From Candidatus Omnitrophota bacterium (GTDB taxonomy: Bacteria > Omnitrophota > Gorgyraeia > Gorgyraeales > Gorgyraeaceae), in assembly GCA_018817035.1 (NCBI GenBank), contig JAHIUV010000005.1, positions 1 through 22,129 on the forward strand: a stretch of DNA of 22,129 nt, in the 5' to 3' direction. This document shows positions 1 through 7,893 of the stretch, in pieces. Position 1 is the first letter of the stretch. Each line of letters opens with the position of its first letter. A model generated the notes under the pieces. That model saw only the letters and a program-made list of their open reading frames with translations. It was not told the origin of the DNA and did not search any database. The translations under genes and the position numbers were made by a program.

Positions 1-91
1 CTTGTCCCGAAGTATCGGGACATAGTCGAGAACTGATGCTTTTGCTTCTCGACTCCCTTCGGTCGCTCGAAGAATATTGTTCAAAATATTC
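1..91. repeat. Composite palindromic repeat, left copy
   Basis: A perfect hairpin, GTCCCGA-AGTA-TCGGGAC (4-21), is followed by AGTCGAGAA, a variable insert, and its complement TTCTCGACT (about 46-54). Then come GGTCGCTCGAA (61-71) and AATATTG (73-79). The same ordered blocks occur in reverse complement at 22046-22122. A further small hairpin, GAATATT/AATATTC, occupies 72-91. The element lies just downstream of atpK, but no T-run follows it on the minus strand, so it is not a standard intrinsic terminator. The rest of this stretch up to the atpK stop shows nothing recognisable. Confidence 0.75.
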
Positions 92-126
92 AAAAGTCAG
101 CAAACTATTTTACAGTATCCATAGTC

Positions 127-576
127 TTACAGTTTGCCCGCGGCCATCAGGATAAATACCATTACGAAGAGGGCCACTGTTTCTATTACTCCCAGAACCA
201 TCAGGTAATTTCCAAAGCCTTTGCCGGTTTCAGCCATGGCATCGGCTGCCGCAGCGCCTGCTTTTCCCTGCATCCATGCTGACATGCCCATCGCAAACCC
301 GCTTAATATGCCAGCGCCTGCCATAAACTGTCCTTTATTGGCCATATCTATCAAGGCGTTCATGACTATCATGCCGTAAATAGTCTGTGAGAGAGGAGCA
401 CCGACAAATGCCGTAAGTATAAAAGGCGCGTTTTTGTTCTGCGCAAAACATTTTTTCCACGCCCCCACAGCAGCCATGCCTGCCGCTCCCGCGCCAAGCG
501 CTGAACCCGCCGCCGCCAATGCCAAAGCTCCTGCCGCGCCAAGATCCTTAAACTGTAATAAAGTATTAGCGTCCAT
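127..576 (-). CDS. atpK: V-type ATP synthase subunit K (membrane rotor ring)
   Basis: This 149-residue proteolipid forms the ion-carrying rotor ring of a V/A-type ATPase in the inner membrane. Four hydrophobic helices are seen (about 12-38, 50-76, 84-104, 120-146), two fused c-type hairpins as in Enterococcus NtpK. The second helix has PLSQTIYG with Ser63 and Gln64, the third ends in QGK with Gln103, and the fourth has the ion-binding Glu132 in GVIETVALF. Compared with the Na+-binding site of Enterococcus hirae K (Thr/Gln, Gln, Glu), all ligand positions look filled, with Ser replacing Thr. It is last in the operon and starts two bases after the atpI stop. An AAGGAG ribosome site precedes it inside the end of atpI. 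The subunit identity is secure; the ion is inferred. Confidence 0.95.
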   Translation of the reverse strand: MDANTLLQFKDLGAAGALALAAAGSALGAGAAGMAAVGAWKKCFAQNKNAPFILTAFVGAPLSQTIYGMIVMNALIDMANKGQFMAGAGILSGFAMGMSAWMQGKAGAAAADAMAETGKGFGNYLMVLGVIETVALFVMVFILMAAGKL

Positions 577-578
577 TT

Positions 579-2333
579 TTAATCTCCTTTCCCTCTAAAG
601 GGTGAATATTCTATTCCTGACCATTCCATATTCAAGTGACTGGAAAACTCAAGCACATTAAGGCGCACGCCATGGACAAGGATAGCCATTGCTCCCAGCG
701 CAATATTCAAAGTATGCCCCAACAATAGGATAAGCGCGGTAAAAAACCCGGCGAAAAAATTTCCATGCCCTATTCCTGCCGCCATCTGGTTAAACGCGTC
801 AGCCACTGCCACTGTCGCCGTGCCTACGGCAAATAATCGTATATAAGAAACAATGTCGGTAAAACTATTGATTATATTCATAAGGAGGCTGCCCGCGCCT
901 GAGGCAATAGTCTTAAAAATGTTCCTGCTGGGGTTGGTGCATAAAACTATCAGCGCCGAGCCGGAGGCAAAAAGCCATTTTGCCTGATACGGGAAAATCT
1001 CTCCAAGGATAAGTAACCTGGCGAGAAAATACGCTGCCCACAATATAAATATCCATCCTATCTCGGAAAATGCCTTAAGTGACGGCATTTTGCGTATAAA
1101 TTTCCACGCGTGAGCGATACTTAGATGAAACGCTCCTATGTAAAAACATATTGCCTGAACATTTTTATCCGTCCTCAAAAAAGGCATAAGAGGCTTTATC
1201 CTTTGCGACAACCATGCCTGGCCGAAAAAAGTCCCCGTAAGCGCGCCCCATATAATCGCGCATCCGGCTAAAACATATATAAGAAAAAATACCGATCTAT
1301 CCGGGACTTTTTTCGCGAATTTTACATGACAAAAAATATTCGCCAATAAAAATAAAACCCCATACCCAGCATCACCTATAAGCATCCCGAAGAACACTGA
1401 GAAAAATATCAGGAACCAAAAACTTATATCTACTTCTTTATATCCGGGTAAAGTCTTTATGATATTGAACACCGGCTTTATTATTTCTACCCACCTTGGA
1501 TTTTTTATGAGTGTCGGGACTTTATCGCCCTCAGCAGGGTTTTCTATTAAAAGGCCCCATTTCTCCTCAGCCGCCAGTCTTTCCAGAAAATCAACTTTAT
1601 GGACAGGTAAATAGCCTTTCAAACAGGATATCCTGCCAAAATCGCCTTTTCCGGCAAGGGCTTTATTAAATTCGATCAAAAATTCAAGCCGTTTTTTGTC
1701 AGAATACAACACGTTTTTATATACGGCTAGTTTCTGTAGTTTAATATTTACTGTTTTCAACCTCTCTTCTTCTTGATCCCGCAGAGCGATCATTTCCCCT
1801 AAGCTCTTGTCAGGCAGGTCCAGTGTTTTGAAGGGAAGTGGTTCGTCTTTTCTTGATATAACCACACAATAAGAAACTTTGTTTTTCCTTGATATCTCTT
1901 CAAGGATCACATCTTTCGGCAACTCCGGTATATTAGTTTTGATGAGTTTACAAAGCCTTGCGGAGAGGCCTTTGTTTTCCATTTCACCTATCAATTCCGG
2001 ATCAAAATCCCCCCATTCTTTCCATTCGCCTATGATCTTTCCTATAGATTTTACATCCTCAAGTATTGTCTCTTTCTCGTCAAAAATACGCAGTATTTCA
2101 CTGACAAGAAAATCCGTCTCAGCTATGCCGGTATCCTGTTCCGCCGAATCCGGCAATAACGCTATAGCCTCTGAAATAGCCCTGTGTTTTTCTTCCAGCA
2201 CGGAAACGTCTTCGCTTTTAGGGGCCTGTTGGTGCTCTATATGCAAGACCCCTGCCCTGCCAAGAGTTTTTAACGCGGACCCAGCATCCTTGGCTTGGGT
2301 CAATATCGAGATTTTTTTCATGTCTACTATCAT
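579..2333 (-). CDS. atpI: V-type ATP synthase subunit I (stator a-subunit)
   Basis: This is the membrane stator subunit, which forms the ion half-channels against the K ring and anchors the peripheral stalks. At 584 residues it is somewhat shorter than many bacterial homologues. Residues 1 to about 300 are the cytoplasmic, partly coiled-coil arm, beginning MIVDMKKI as is usual for the family. About 300-560 contains the membrane helices, with the hallmark FGMLIGDAGYG (315-325), GALTGTFFG (363-371) and SYIRLFAVG (496-504). The last carries Arg499, which matches the essential arginine facing the ring glutamate. Glu562 in LNVLEFSSH is also typical. Its ATG overlaps the atpD stop as ATGA, which suggests coupled translation; an AGAGGG lies a little upstream. 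Confidence 0.95.
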   Translation of the reverse strand: MIVDMKKISILTQAKDAGSALKTLGRAGVLHIEHQQAPKSEDVSVLEEKHRAISEAIALLPDSAEQDTGIAETDFLVSEILRIFDEKETILEDVKSIGKIIGEWKEWGDFDPELIGEMENKGLSARLCKLIKTNIPELPKDVILEEISRKNKVSYCVVISRKDEPLPFKTLDLPDKSLGEMIALRDQEEERLKTVNIKLQKLAVYKNVLYSDKKRLEFLIEFNKALAGKGDFGRISCLKGYLPVHKVDFLERLAAEEKWGLLIENPAEGDKVPTLIKNPRWVEIIKPVFNIIKTLPGYKEVDISFWFLIFFSVFFGMLIGDAGYGVLFLLANIFCHVKFAKKVPDRSVFFLIYVLAGCAIIWGALTGTFFGQAWLSQRIKPLMPFLRTDKNVQAICFYIGAFHLSIAHAWKFIRKMPSLKAFSEIGWIFILWAAYFLARLLILGEIFPYQAKWLFASGSALIVLCTNPSRNIFKTIASGAGSLLMNIINSFTDIVSYIRLFAVGTATVAVADAFNQMAAGIGHGNFFAGFFTALILLLGHTLNIALGAMAILVHGVRLNVLEFSSHLNMEWSGIEYSPFRGKGD

Positions 2334-2947
2334 ACCAGAACACCCTCTGAAACCATTTTTTCAATCTTGCTCTTAGCTATTTTTGAACGCCCTACGGCAT
2401 TTGTCTGCTGGTCCCCGAGATATATCCTTATAAGGCGGCTGTTTTCTTTGCACTCGGGTATTTTTACTTTTTCGAACAAGTTGACCCTTTGCGTAGTTAT
2501 GCTAAGCTCCTGCCCTAAGATAGCTATCTGCTCTTTGAATATTTTCTCTTCCTCAATTAGCACGACTATTTGCCTTATTTTTTCTATCGCGGTATCTATC
2601 CATAAAGGCGTCAGGAACAGATCATACTCCGGTGTCTCAAAATTCGCGGCCTCGAAAATAGGTATGTCCACTCCGGCAATATTTAAAATTCCGCGGGATA
2701 TGCTTTTAGGCGTGGCCCACTTTGCGACAAGATCTCCTGCTTCGTTTAAAAGCCCGGCCCAATCATTTATCTCGCCTTCTATGGTATCTATTTCCTGTAT
2801 CTTAAAGTCTAATCTCTCACGAATATGCCGTATCTCGAGCTGCAATTGTTGTTTTTTGAGCCGTAAAATAGGGAGGTAGCGCTCAAACTGCTGCAGCGCG
2901 TCGCGTTGTCTTTTTAGTTCTCCTTTTGTGAATTTTATCTTTGCCAT
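2330..2947 (-). CDS. atpD: V-type ATP synthase subunit D (central shaft)
   Basis: This 205-residue subunit forms the central rotor shaft that turns inside the A3B3 head. The N-terminus MAKIKFTKGELKRQRDAL and the long helical, charged body with few prolines are typical of V-type D proteins, and the length is normal. It is preceded by a 66-base spacer containing a 14-bp tandem repeat, and I see no purine-rich ribosome site before the ATG, unlike the other genes of this operon. The N-terminus matches the family, so the start is probably right despite that. It overlaps atpI by four bases. Confidence 0.93.
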   Translation of the reverse strand: MAKIKFTKGELKRQRDALQQFERYLPILRLKKQQLQLEIRHIRERLDFKIQEIDTIEGEINDWAGLLNEAGDLVAKWATPKSISRGILNIAGVDIPIFEAANFETPEYDLFLTPLWIDTAIEKIRQIVVLIEEEKIFKEQIAILGQELSITTQRVNLFEKVKIPECKENSRLIRIYLGDQQTNAVGRSKIAKSKIEKMVSEGVLV

Positions 2948-2950
2948 TTA

Positions 2951-2982
2951 AGCTATCAGCTTTCAGCTGTCAGATTTCAGCT
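2951..2982. repeat. 14-bp tandem repeat between atpB and atpD
   Basis: AGCT is followed by two 14-base units, ATCAGCTTTCAGCT (2955-2968) and GTCAGATTTCAGCT (2969-2982), differing at two positions. It fills most of the only real gap inside the ATPase operon and replaces the place where a ribosome site for atpD would be expected. AGCT/TCAGCT motifs could also form weak hairpins. Confidence 0.7.
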
Positions 2983-3013
2983 CATTGATTGCCGAAAACT
3001 GACATATTATGGC

Positions 3014-4309
3014 TTATTTTTTTGGCCAGAATTCATCTATAAGTTCCGACTTTATTCCCGTCTCGAACGGTTCAAAGTGTTTGGCCATGATCTCCCATCC
3101 CATATCCAGGGCCTTCTCGAGAGACATGTTAACCGATAGATCCATCATTTTTTGCTCGAAATCATGCCCATAGCTCAAAAGTTTTTTATCCCAGCCAGCC
3201 ATACGAAATCCCATTGCCTGTTTTTCCAGGGTCGAGCGGTAGTCCGCGAACAACTGGATCATTCTGTTCATGATGACCCTGTGGTCTTTTCTAGTGTCTC
3301 CGTTTACCTGTTGTTTTAGGCGGCTGAGAGAACCAAAAGGCTCTATGGAACCATTCCTGAGATAGAACTGGCCTTCGGTTATATAACCTGTATTGTCAGG
3401 CACGGGATGAGTAACATCATCGCCGGGCATTGTGGTGACCGCGAGTATAGTTATAGAACCTGCCGTGTCAAAGTCCACTGCCTTTTCATAACGGCTTGCG
3501 AGCTGGCTGTACAGGTCTCCGGGATAACCCCTGTTAGAAGGGACCTGCTCCATGGTAATCGATATCTCTTTTAGAGCGTCAGCGAAATTCGTCATGTCAG
3601 TAAGCAGGACGAGTACTCGCTTACCTTTAAGCGCGAACTCTTCCGCTACGGCAAGGCTCATGTCAGGGACAAGCAGGCATTCAACAGTGGGATCCGAAGC
3701 TGTGTGCACAAAAAATATAGACCTCGAAAGAGAACCGTGTTTCTCGAGAGTATCCCTGAAGAAAAGATAATCATCATATTTCAGGCCCATGCCCCCGAGA
3801 ATGATCAGATCCACTTCAGCCTGCATGGCTATACGCGCGAGGACATCATTATACGGCTCTCCGGGCACAGAAAATATCGGCAGTTTCTGTGACTCGACGA
3901 GAGAATTAAATATGTCTATCATCGGTATTCCGGTGCGCACCATTTTACGCGGGATGATCCTTTTTGCCGGATTTACCGGCGGGCCTCCTATTTCTATCAT
4001 ATTTTCATCAAGGACAGGCCCATTATCCCTGGGAATCCCAGCGCCGTTAAATATGCGGCCCAATAGATTTTCGCTAAAAGATACTCTCATGGGATGCCCT
4101 AAAAATCTCACTTTGTCACCTGTGGACACTCCTCGGCTCCCGGCAAATACCTGCAAGTACACGCGTTCGCCGTCCATACGTATTACCTGGGCAAGTGATT
4201 TTCCGGTTTTTGACGATATTTCGGCAAGGTCTTTATATCCTATGCCTGTCGCCTCGACCGTTACCACATTTCCGGCTATCTGTATTATCCTGTTATATAT
4301 TTTCTGCAT
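3014..4309 (-). CDS. atpB: V-type ATP synthase subunit B (regulatory head subunit)
   Basis: This 431-residue, non-catalytic nucleotide-binding subunit alternates with A in the hexameric head. Family features are the N-terminal beta-barrel (about 1-75), SENLLGRIFNGAG (78-90), the GGPPVNP stretch and IPMIDIFNSLVESQKLPIFS. The Walker A position of the catalytic subunit is replaced by SVPGEPYND, as expected for B. LLTDMTNFADALKEIS and SRGYPGDLYSQLA are also diagnostic. Its start overlaps the end of atpA by 25 bases, and AAAGGAAAAGGA lies immediately before the ATG. Confidence 0.96.
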   Translation of the reverse strand: MQKIYNRIIQIAGNVVTVEATGIGYKDLAEISSKTGKSLAQVIRMDGERVYLQVFAGSRGVSTGDKVRFLGHPMRVSFSENLLGRIFNGAGIPRDNGPVLDENMIEIGGPPVNPAKRIIPRKMVRTGIPMIDIFNSLVESQKLPIFSVPGEPYNDVLARIAMQAEVDLIILGGMGLKYDDYLFFRDTLEKHGSLSRSIFFVHTASDPTVECLLVPDMSLAVAEEFALKGKRVLVLLTDMTNFADALKEISITMEQVPSNRGYPGDLYSQLASRYEKAVDFDTAGSITILAVTTMPGDDVTHPVPDNTGYITEGQFYLRNGSIEPFGSLSRLKQQVNGDTRKDHRVIMNRMIQLFADYRSTLEKQAMGFRMAGWDKKLLSYGHDFEQKMMDLSVNMSLEKALDMGWEIMAKHFEPFETGIKSELIDEFWPKK

Positions 4310-6006
4310 TCCTTTTCCTTTTCAGCGAACGCGTCTGTTTTCCACTCAATAGAATTCCATTCTATGAATTTCTGCCTAAGGCGCTGGAAAAATTTCCTGG
4401 CAGCGTCTTTGCTCTCAAATTTAAAATCATGCTCCATTATTTCATGTATAACATTAAACGCGTGTTTCTGCCTGTCCTCGGCAGTGGCGGCATCGACCTT
4501 ATCGAACGCGTTCTGCTGTAAATAAACCGCGTCTAAGAATTCAGCTTTAAGATAAGTGATAAAATCCGAGATGAGCGTGCCTTCCTCGCCTACGACGCTC
4601 ATCATCCTGTCCACTTCATTGCCTTTCCGTAAAATTGCTTTAACCTTTAATATCTGTTTGGCATCAATGAAACTATCATATTTACTCCAGCTTTCCAAAG
4701 GGTCGATTGCTGGATATCTTCTGGCGTCTGACCTGGACCGCGAAAGTCCGTGAAACGCGCCTACTACCTTGAGGGTAGCCTGGGTAACAGGTTCTTCAAA
4801 GTTCCCTCCTGCCGGACTTACCGTGCCGCCAATAGTAACTGAACTTGTTTTTCCGTCATGCAGCCTCACAAAGCCCGCGCGTTCATAAAAAGACGCTATC
4901 CTTGTCTCAAGATATGCAGGGAATGCCTCCTCCCCGGGGATCTCTTCGAGCCTGCCTGACATCTCGCGCATCGCCTGGGCCCAGCGTGAAGTAGAATCCG
5001 CCAATAACAGGACATTCAATCCCATCTGGCGGTAATATTCCGCTATGGTAACGGCTGTATAAACACTGGATTCCCTCGCGGCAACAGGCATTGAACTGGT
5101 GTTACAAATAATAACAGTGCGTTCCATCAATGGCCTCGACGTCTTGGGATCCACCAGTTCAGGGAACGTCCTGAGGGTCTCTACGACCTCTCCCGCCCTT
5201 TCTCCGCACGCCGCTATAACGACAATATCTATGTCCGCGTGTTTACTTATCAATTGTTGCAAAACAGTCTTGCCTGAACCAAAAGGCCCCGGCACGCAAT
5301 AAGTGCCTCCGAGCGCGACAGGCATTAATGTGTCTATTATCCTTATTTTCGTAACGAGGGGTTTTGAGGGTTTTAATTTTTCAGCATACGCTGTTATCGG
5401 TATCTTTACAGGCCAAGTTTGCTGCATGGCCGCTTTATATATATTGCCGCGGCTGTCTTTTAATTTAGCGACAGCATGTTTAAGGTCATATTTTCCTTTA
5501 CCCGCTATCTGGTCTATTTCCATTTCCCCGTCCAGGGAAAACGGCGCCATTATCCAATGCTCAAAAATACCTTCTTTTACAGAGCCTAGTTTTGAGCCGG
5601 CTCTTACTTTGTCGCCTTTTTTTGCCGACGGTGTAAATTCCCATTTTGCCTCATCAGGCAAAGCCTCCAGGTAAACCCCTCTCTTAAGGAAAAACCCGCA
5701 TTTTTCAGCCAGCTGAGGTAAAGGGTTCTGAAGCCCGTCAAATATCTGCCCTAAAAGCCCTGGTCCTAATTCAACGGAAAGCAGCTCACCGGTAAATTCA
5801 ACGTCGCCTCCTATTGTAATGCCCTTAGTATCTTCGTAGACCTGAAGCTCGGCTTTTTTGCCTCTCACGCGTATAACTTCTGATTTCAGCCTCTCGCTTC
5901 CATGGACAACATAAGCGACTTCATTCTGTACAACATAGTCATCAAATTCCGCGATCACCATGTTGCCGTTAACCCCTACTATCTTCCCTGTCCTCTTCTC
6001 GACCAT
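4285..6006 (-). CDS. atpA: V-type ATP synthase subunit A (catalytic)
   Basis: This is the catalytic head subunit, which hydrolyses or makes ATP at the A/B interface. Length is 573 residues, normal for bacterial V-type A. The N-terminal barrel begins GKIVGVNGNMVIAEF. The non-homologous insert unique to A subunits spans roughly 110-210. The Walker A loop GPFGSGKT is at 240-247, and the Walker B and following region reads LLLADSTSRWAQAMRE, with GRLEEIPGEEAFPAYL after it. The start has AGAGGA seven bases upstream and sits right after the DUF2764 gene stop, so it is in the middle of a tightly packed operon. Confidence 0.97.
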   Translation of the reverse strand: MVEKRTGKIVGVNGNMVIAEFDDYVVQNEVAYVVHGSERLKSEVIRVRGKKAELQVYEDTKGITIGGDVEFTGELLSVELGPGLLGQIFDGLQNPLPQLAEKCGFFLKRGVYLEALPDEAKWEFTPSAKKGDKVRAGSKLGSVKEGIFEHWIMAPFSLDGEMEIDQIAGKGKYDLKHAVAKLKDSRGNIYKAAMQQTWPVKIPITAYAEKLKPSKPLVTKIRIIDTLMPVALGGTYCVPGPFGSGKTVLQQLISKHADIDIVVIAACGERAGEVVETLRTFPELVDPKTSRPLMERTVIICNTSSMPVAARESSVYTAVTIAEYYRQMGLNVLLLADSTSRWAQAMREMSGRLEEIPGEEAFPAYLETRIASFYERAGFVRLHDGKTSSVTIGGTVSPAGGNFEEPVTQATLKVVGAFHGLSRSRSDARRYPAIDPLESWSKYDSFIDAKQILKVKAILRKGNEVDRMMSVVGEEGTLISDFITYLKAEFLDAVYLQQNAFDKVDAATAEDRQKHAFNVIHEIMEHDFKFESKDAARKFFQRLRQKFIEWNSIEWKTDAFAEKEKECRKYITG

Positions 6007-6007
6007 T

Positions 6008-6532
6008 TTATCCTCTGATAATATCCTCTAAAATCCTTGTCCCGTCTTCTTTATTTATGGCCTGCCATCTTTCCAGTATCTTTAATTTCAGCACATATGT
6101 TATTAAAAAATCAATATCAAAATAATGCTCCCTGCCCAGATCCTCGGCCTTGTCCCATCTTACCCTGTCAAGGTAACGTTCGGCTTCTATGGGAGAATCC
6201 TGGCTTATAGCCCAATGGGCAAAACCCGTCTCAAACGGATTTGAATAACCATCCCCGCGGATATATTTTGACGGGTCCTTCGCTGACCTGGCTGCTCTCT
6301 GTTTAGCTACTTCATTCCTAAGCGCGGTTTCAAAGCGCTTCCATTCCGTTAAAGTTAAGCATGAATTTTCATTAATAGCATGTGCATCCGCTACAGAATC
6401 TTCGATAGTAACCATGTCGCGGCTGTCCAATTGCCCGCGGCATAGTTCAAGAAAGTCAGCGACGGAAAAAGGCAATTTGGCGCCAAATTCGAGCATAGGT
6501 AAACTTACGGCAAGATAATAATATTCTCTCAT
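6008..6532 (-). CDS. DUF2764-like protein of the V-ATPase operon
   Basis: A 174-residue soluble protein beginning MREYYYLAVSLPML. It is recognised mainly by its start and its fixed position between atpE and atpA, as in Chlamydia and spirochete ATPase operons where a DUF2764 member sits. No catalytic motif or membrane segment is visible; the C-terminal half is helical and acidic (DRVRWDKAEDLGREHYFD). The operon has no gene resembling V-type subunits C, F or G, so this protein may take the place of the C (d) collar subunit; that is inference. The start overlaps the atpE stop as ATGA. Confidence 0.8.
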   Translation of the reverse strand: MREYYYLAVSLPMLEFGAKLPFSVADFLELCRGQLDSRDMVTIEDSVADAHAINENSCLTLTEWKRFETALRNEVAKQRAARSAKDPSKYIRGDGYSNPFETGFAHWAISQDSPIEAERYLDRVRWDKAEDLGREHYFDIDFLITYVLKLKILERWQAINKEDGTRILEDIIRG

Positions 6533-7131
6533 TTTAATATTTTCTGGACCTCAGGATTAAGGTACGCGGAAAGGGCCTCTTTTAATCCTTCGTCCGTAAA
6601 GTCAAAAAACGATTTCCCTTTATCAAAACTTATGGAAAAGCCCGCGTTAATATTCTGCGCCGGTTTAAGTTCTAATCCGGACTTGATACTTTCTTTTAAT
6701 TTAGCTGTAAATGATTTATTAAGCTTCTCGAGATCGGCGCTGTTTAACAAAACTTTTATATCCGAAACTTTGCCGCCTTTCCCCGCATATCCTTCTATGA
6801 GATCTTTCAATATCCCCGCAATGTCCTCGGGAGATAATGCTTTGGCGGCGTCAGCGGCTATGATCTTGTCGAGCGTTTTTCTTATCTCGTCCTTGAGCGA
6901 AAGCATAAGGTCTCTTGCCGCCTGTTTTAACGCCCTTTCAACTGATTCTTTTGTCTTGCTTGCTTCGACTCTGGCATTCTCGATTATCTTGTTCGCCTCT
7001 TTTTTAGCGTCCTTGAGGGTTGTTTCCGCATTCTTTCTCGCCTCGGCATCTATTGTCCGTGCCTTTTCCTCAGCGCGCTTCAACCCTTCTTCATTGATCT
7101 TATTAAGTAGTTCTTTTAATTTTTCCGACAT
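6529..7131 (-). CDS. atpE: V-type ATP synthase subunit E (peripheral stalk)
   Basis: A 200-residue peripheral stalk subunit that links the A/B head to subunit I. The first ~110 residues are an almost unbroken charged helix rich in Ala, Lys and Glu (AEEKARTIDAEARKNAETTL), as expected for the stalk coiled coil. The compact C-terminal domain follows, with ISFDKGKSFFDFTDEGLKEAL. It is first in the ATPase operon. GGAGAGG lies four bases before the ATG. The 68-base gap behind it to pyrE contains copy A of the 41-bp palindrome. Confidence 0.9.
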   Translation of the reverse strand: MSEKLKELLNKINEEGLKRAEEKARTIDAEARKNAETTLKDAKKEANKIIENARVEASKTKESVERALKQAARDLMLSLKDEIRKTLDKIIAADAAKALSPEDIAGILKDLIEGYAGKGGKVSDIKVLLNSADLEKLNKSFTAKLKESIKSGLELKPAQNINAGFSISFDKGKSFFDFTDEGLKEALSAYLNPEVQKILK

Positions 7132-7147
7132 AACGCCTCTCCATCAT

Positions 7148-7188
7148 CTTAACTTCACAACAGTGCATTGCAGTTTTGTGAAGTTAAG
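7148..7188. repeat. 41-bp near-palindrome, copy A (pyrE/atpE gap)
   Basis: Perfect 13-base arms, CTTAACTTCACAA (7148-7160) and TTGTGAAGTTAAG (7176-7188), enclose CAGTGCATTGCAGTT. Allowing two mismatches, the arms extend to 20 bases around one central base. Copies B (12483-12521) and C (13773-13810) share the same arms and centre. In RNA it would make a strong hairpin between pyrE and the ATPase genes. No T-run follows, so it is not a typical terminator. Confidence 0.9.
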
Positions 7189-7199
7189 AGGTTACGAGC

Positions 7200-7766
7200 T
7201 TACCTGCTGCCTGGTTTCGTTATTTCTATACCTTTCTCGCACAAAGGACAATTTTCCGGGGGGAAAACCGGGAGATCTAAATTTATCAGACTGGCTGACC
7301 TTACGCCAAAATCAATATCTTTTCCGCTTCTATTCACAATACTTCCTACGCCTACTACTTTGGCGCCATAGGATCTCACGACCTCAAGGACTTCTTTTGT
7401 GGATAATCCTGTGGTTATCACATCCTCGACAACCAAAACCCTGTCATCAGGCTTGATTGTAAATCCTCTCTTTAAAACCATTTTTCCGTCTTTTCGCTCT
7501 GTAAACATAGAGCGCACGCCAAGGGCCCTGGCAGTTTCATATGAAACCGTTACTCCTCCAAGCGCCGGAGCAACAACGCACGTAGGCTTGGCGTCCTTAA
7601 AAAGTGCTGCCAACTTAGCGCATAATCCGCCCGCGTACTCAGGATACTGCAAAACAAGCGCGCACTGCAGATAGTCACCGCTATGCAGGCCGCTCGACAG
7701 CCTAAAATGCCCCTTTAAAAGCGCGCCCGTGTTCGTAAAAATGTCCAATATCTCTTTGTCCTTCAA
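7200..7766 (-). CDS. pyrE: Orotate phosphoribosyltransferase
   Basis: Joins orotate and PRPP to give OMP, the fifth step of UMP synthesis, in the cytoplasm. The PRPP-binding motif VLVVEDVITTGLST, the substrate stretch GHFRLSSGLHSGDYLQCAL and the C-terminal cysteines of ENCPLCEKG are typical. I set the start at a TTG (7766): AGAGGAG lies seven bases upstream and the protein then begins (M)LKDKEILDIFTNTGALL, as in relatives, giving 188 residues. The frame is open to an ATG at 7805, but that has no ribosome site. The gene is separated from the rest of the pyr genes by the phosphofructokinase-like gene and has no PyrR loop of its own. I see no convincing promoter in the 127 bases upstream. Confidence 0.94.
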   Translation of the reverse strand: MKDKEILDIFTNTGALLKGHFRLSSGLHSGDYLQCALVLQYPEYAGGLCAKLAALFKDAKPTCVVAPALGGVTVSYETARALGVRSMFTERKDGKMVLKRGFTIKPDDRVLVVEDVITTGLSTKEVLEVVRSYGAKVVGVGSIVNRSGKDIDFGVRSASLINLDLPVFPPENCPLCEKGIEITKPGSR

Positions 7767-7893
7767 AATCAGACTCCTCTTATTCTTAATTTTTAATGAT
7801 AACATACGGCTGATAAAAACACAAACTCTTTATTGTATGCTTTTTTATCATATCTATAGAAATGGAATGAAACAGTGGCGGGCCTTAAAAAGA

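Noticed and set aside
72..91. Hairpin GAATATT/AATATTC as terminator of the ATPase operon
   Set aside because: The stem is weak and AT-only, and no T-run follows on the minus strand.
1879..2879. Two plus-strand open frames antisense to atpI and atpD
   Set aside because: They lie fully within confident genes and have low-complexity products with no ribosome site considered convincing.
6632..7456. Long plus-strand open frame of 274 codons antisense to atpE and pyrE
   Set aside because: It runs across two well-supported minus-strand genes and the palindrome, its product resembles no protein I know, and it is rich in Ser and Leu as expected for the antisense of helical genes.
7767..7893. Second PyrR-binding site before pyrE
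   Set aside because: No sequence near the ARUCCNGNGAGGYU consensus is present and no terminator hairpin is seen.
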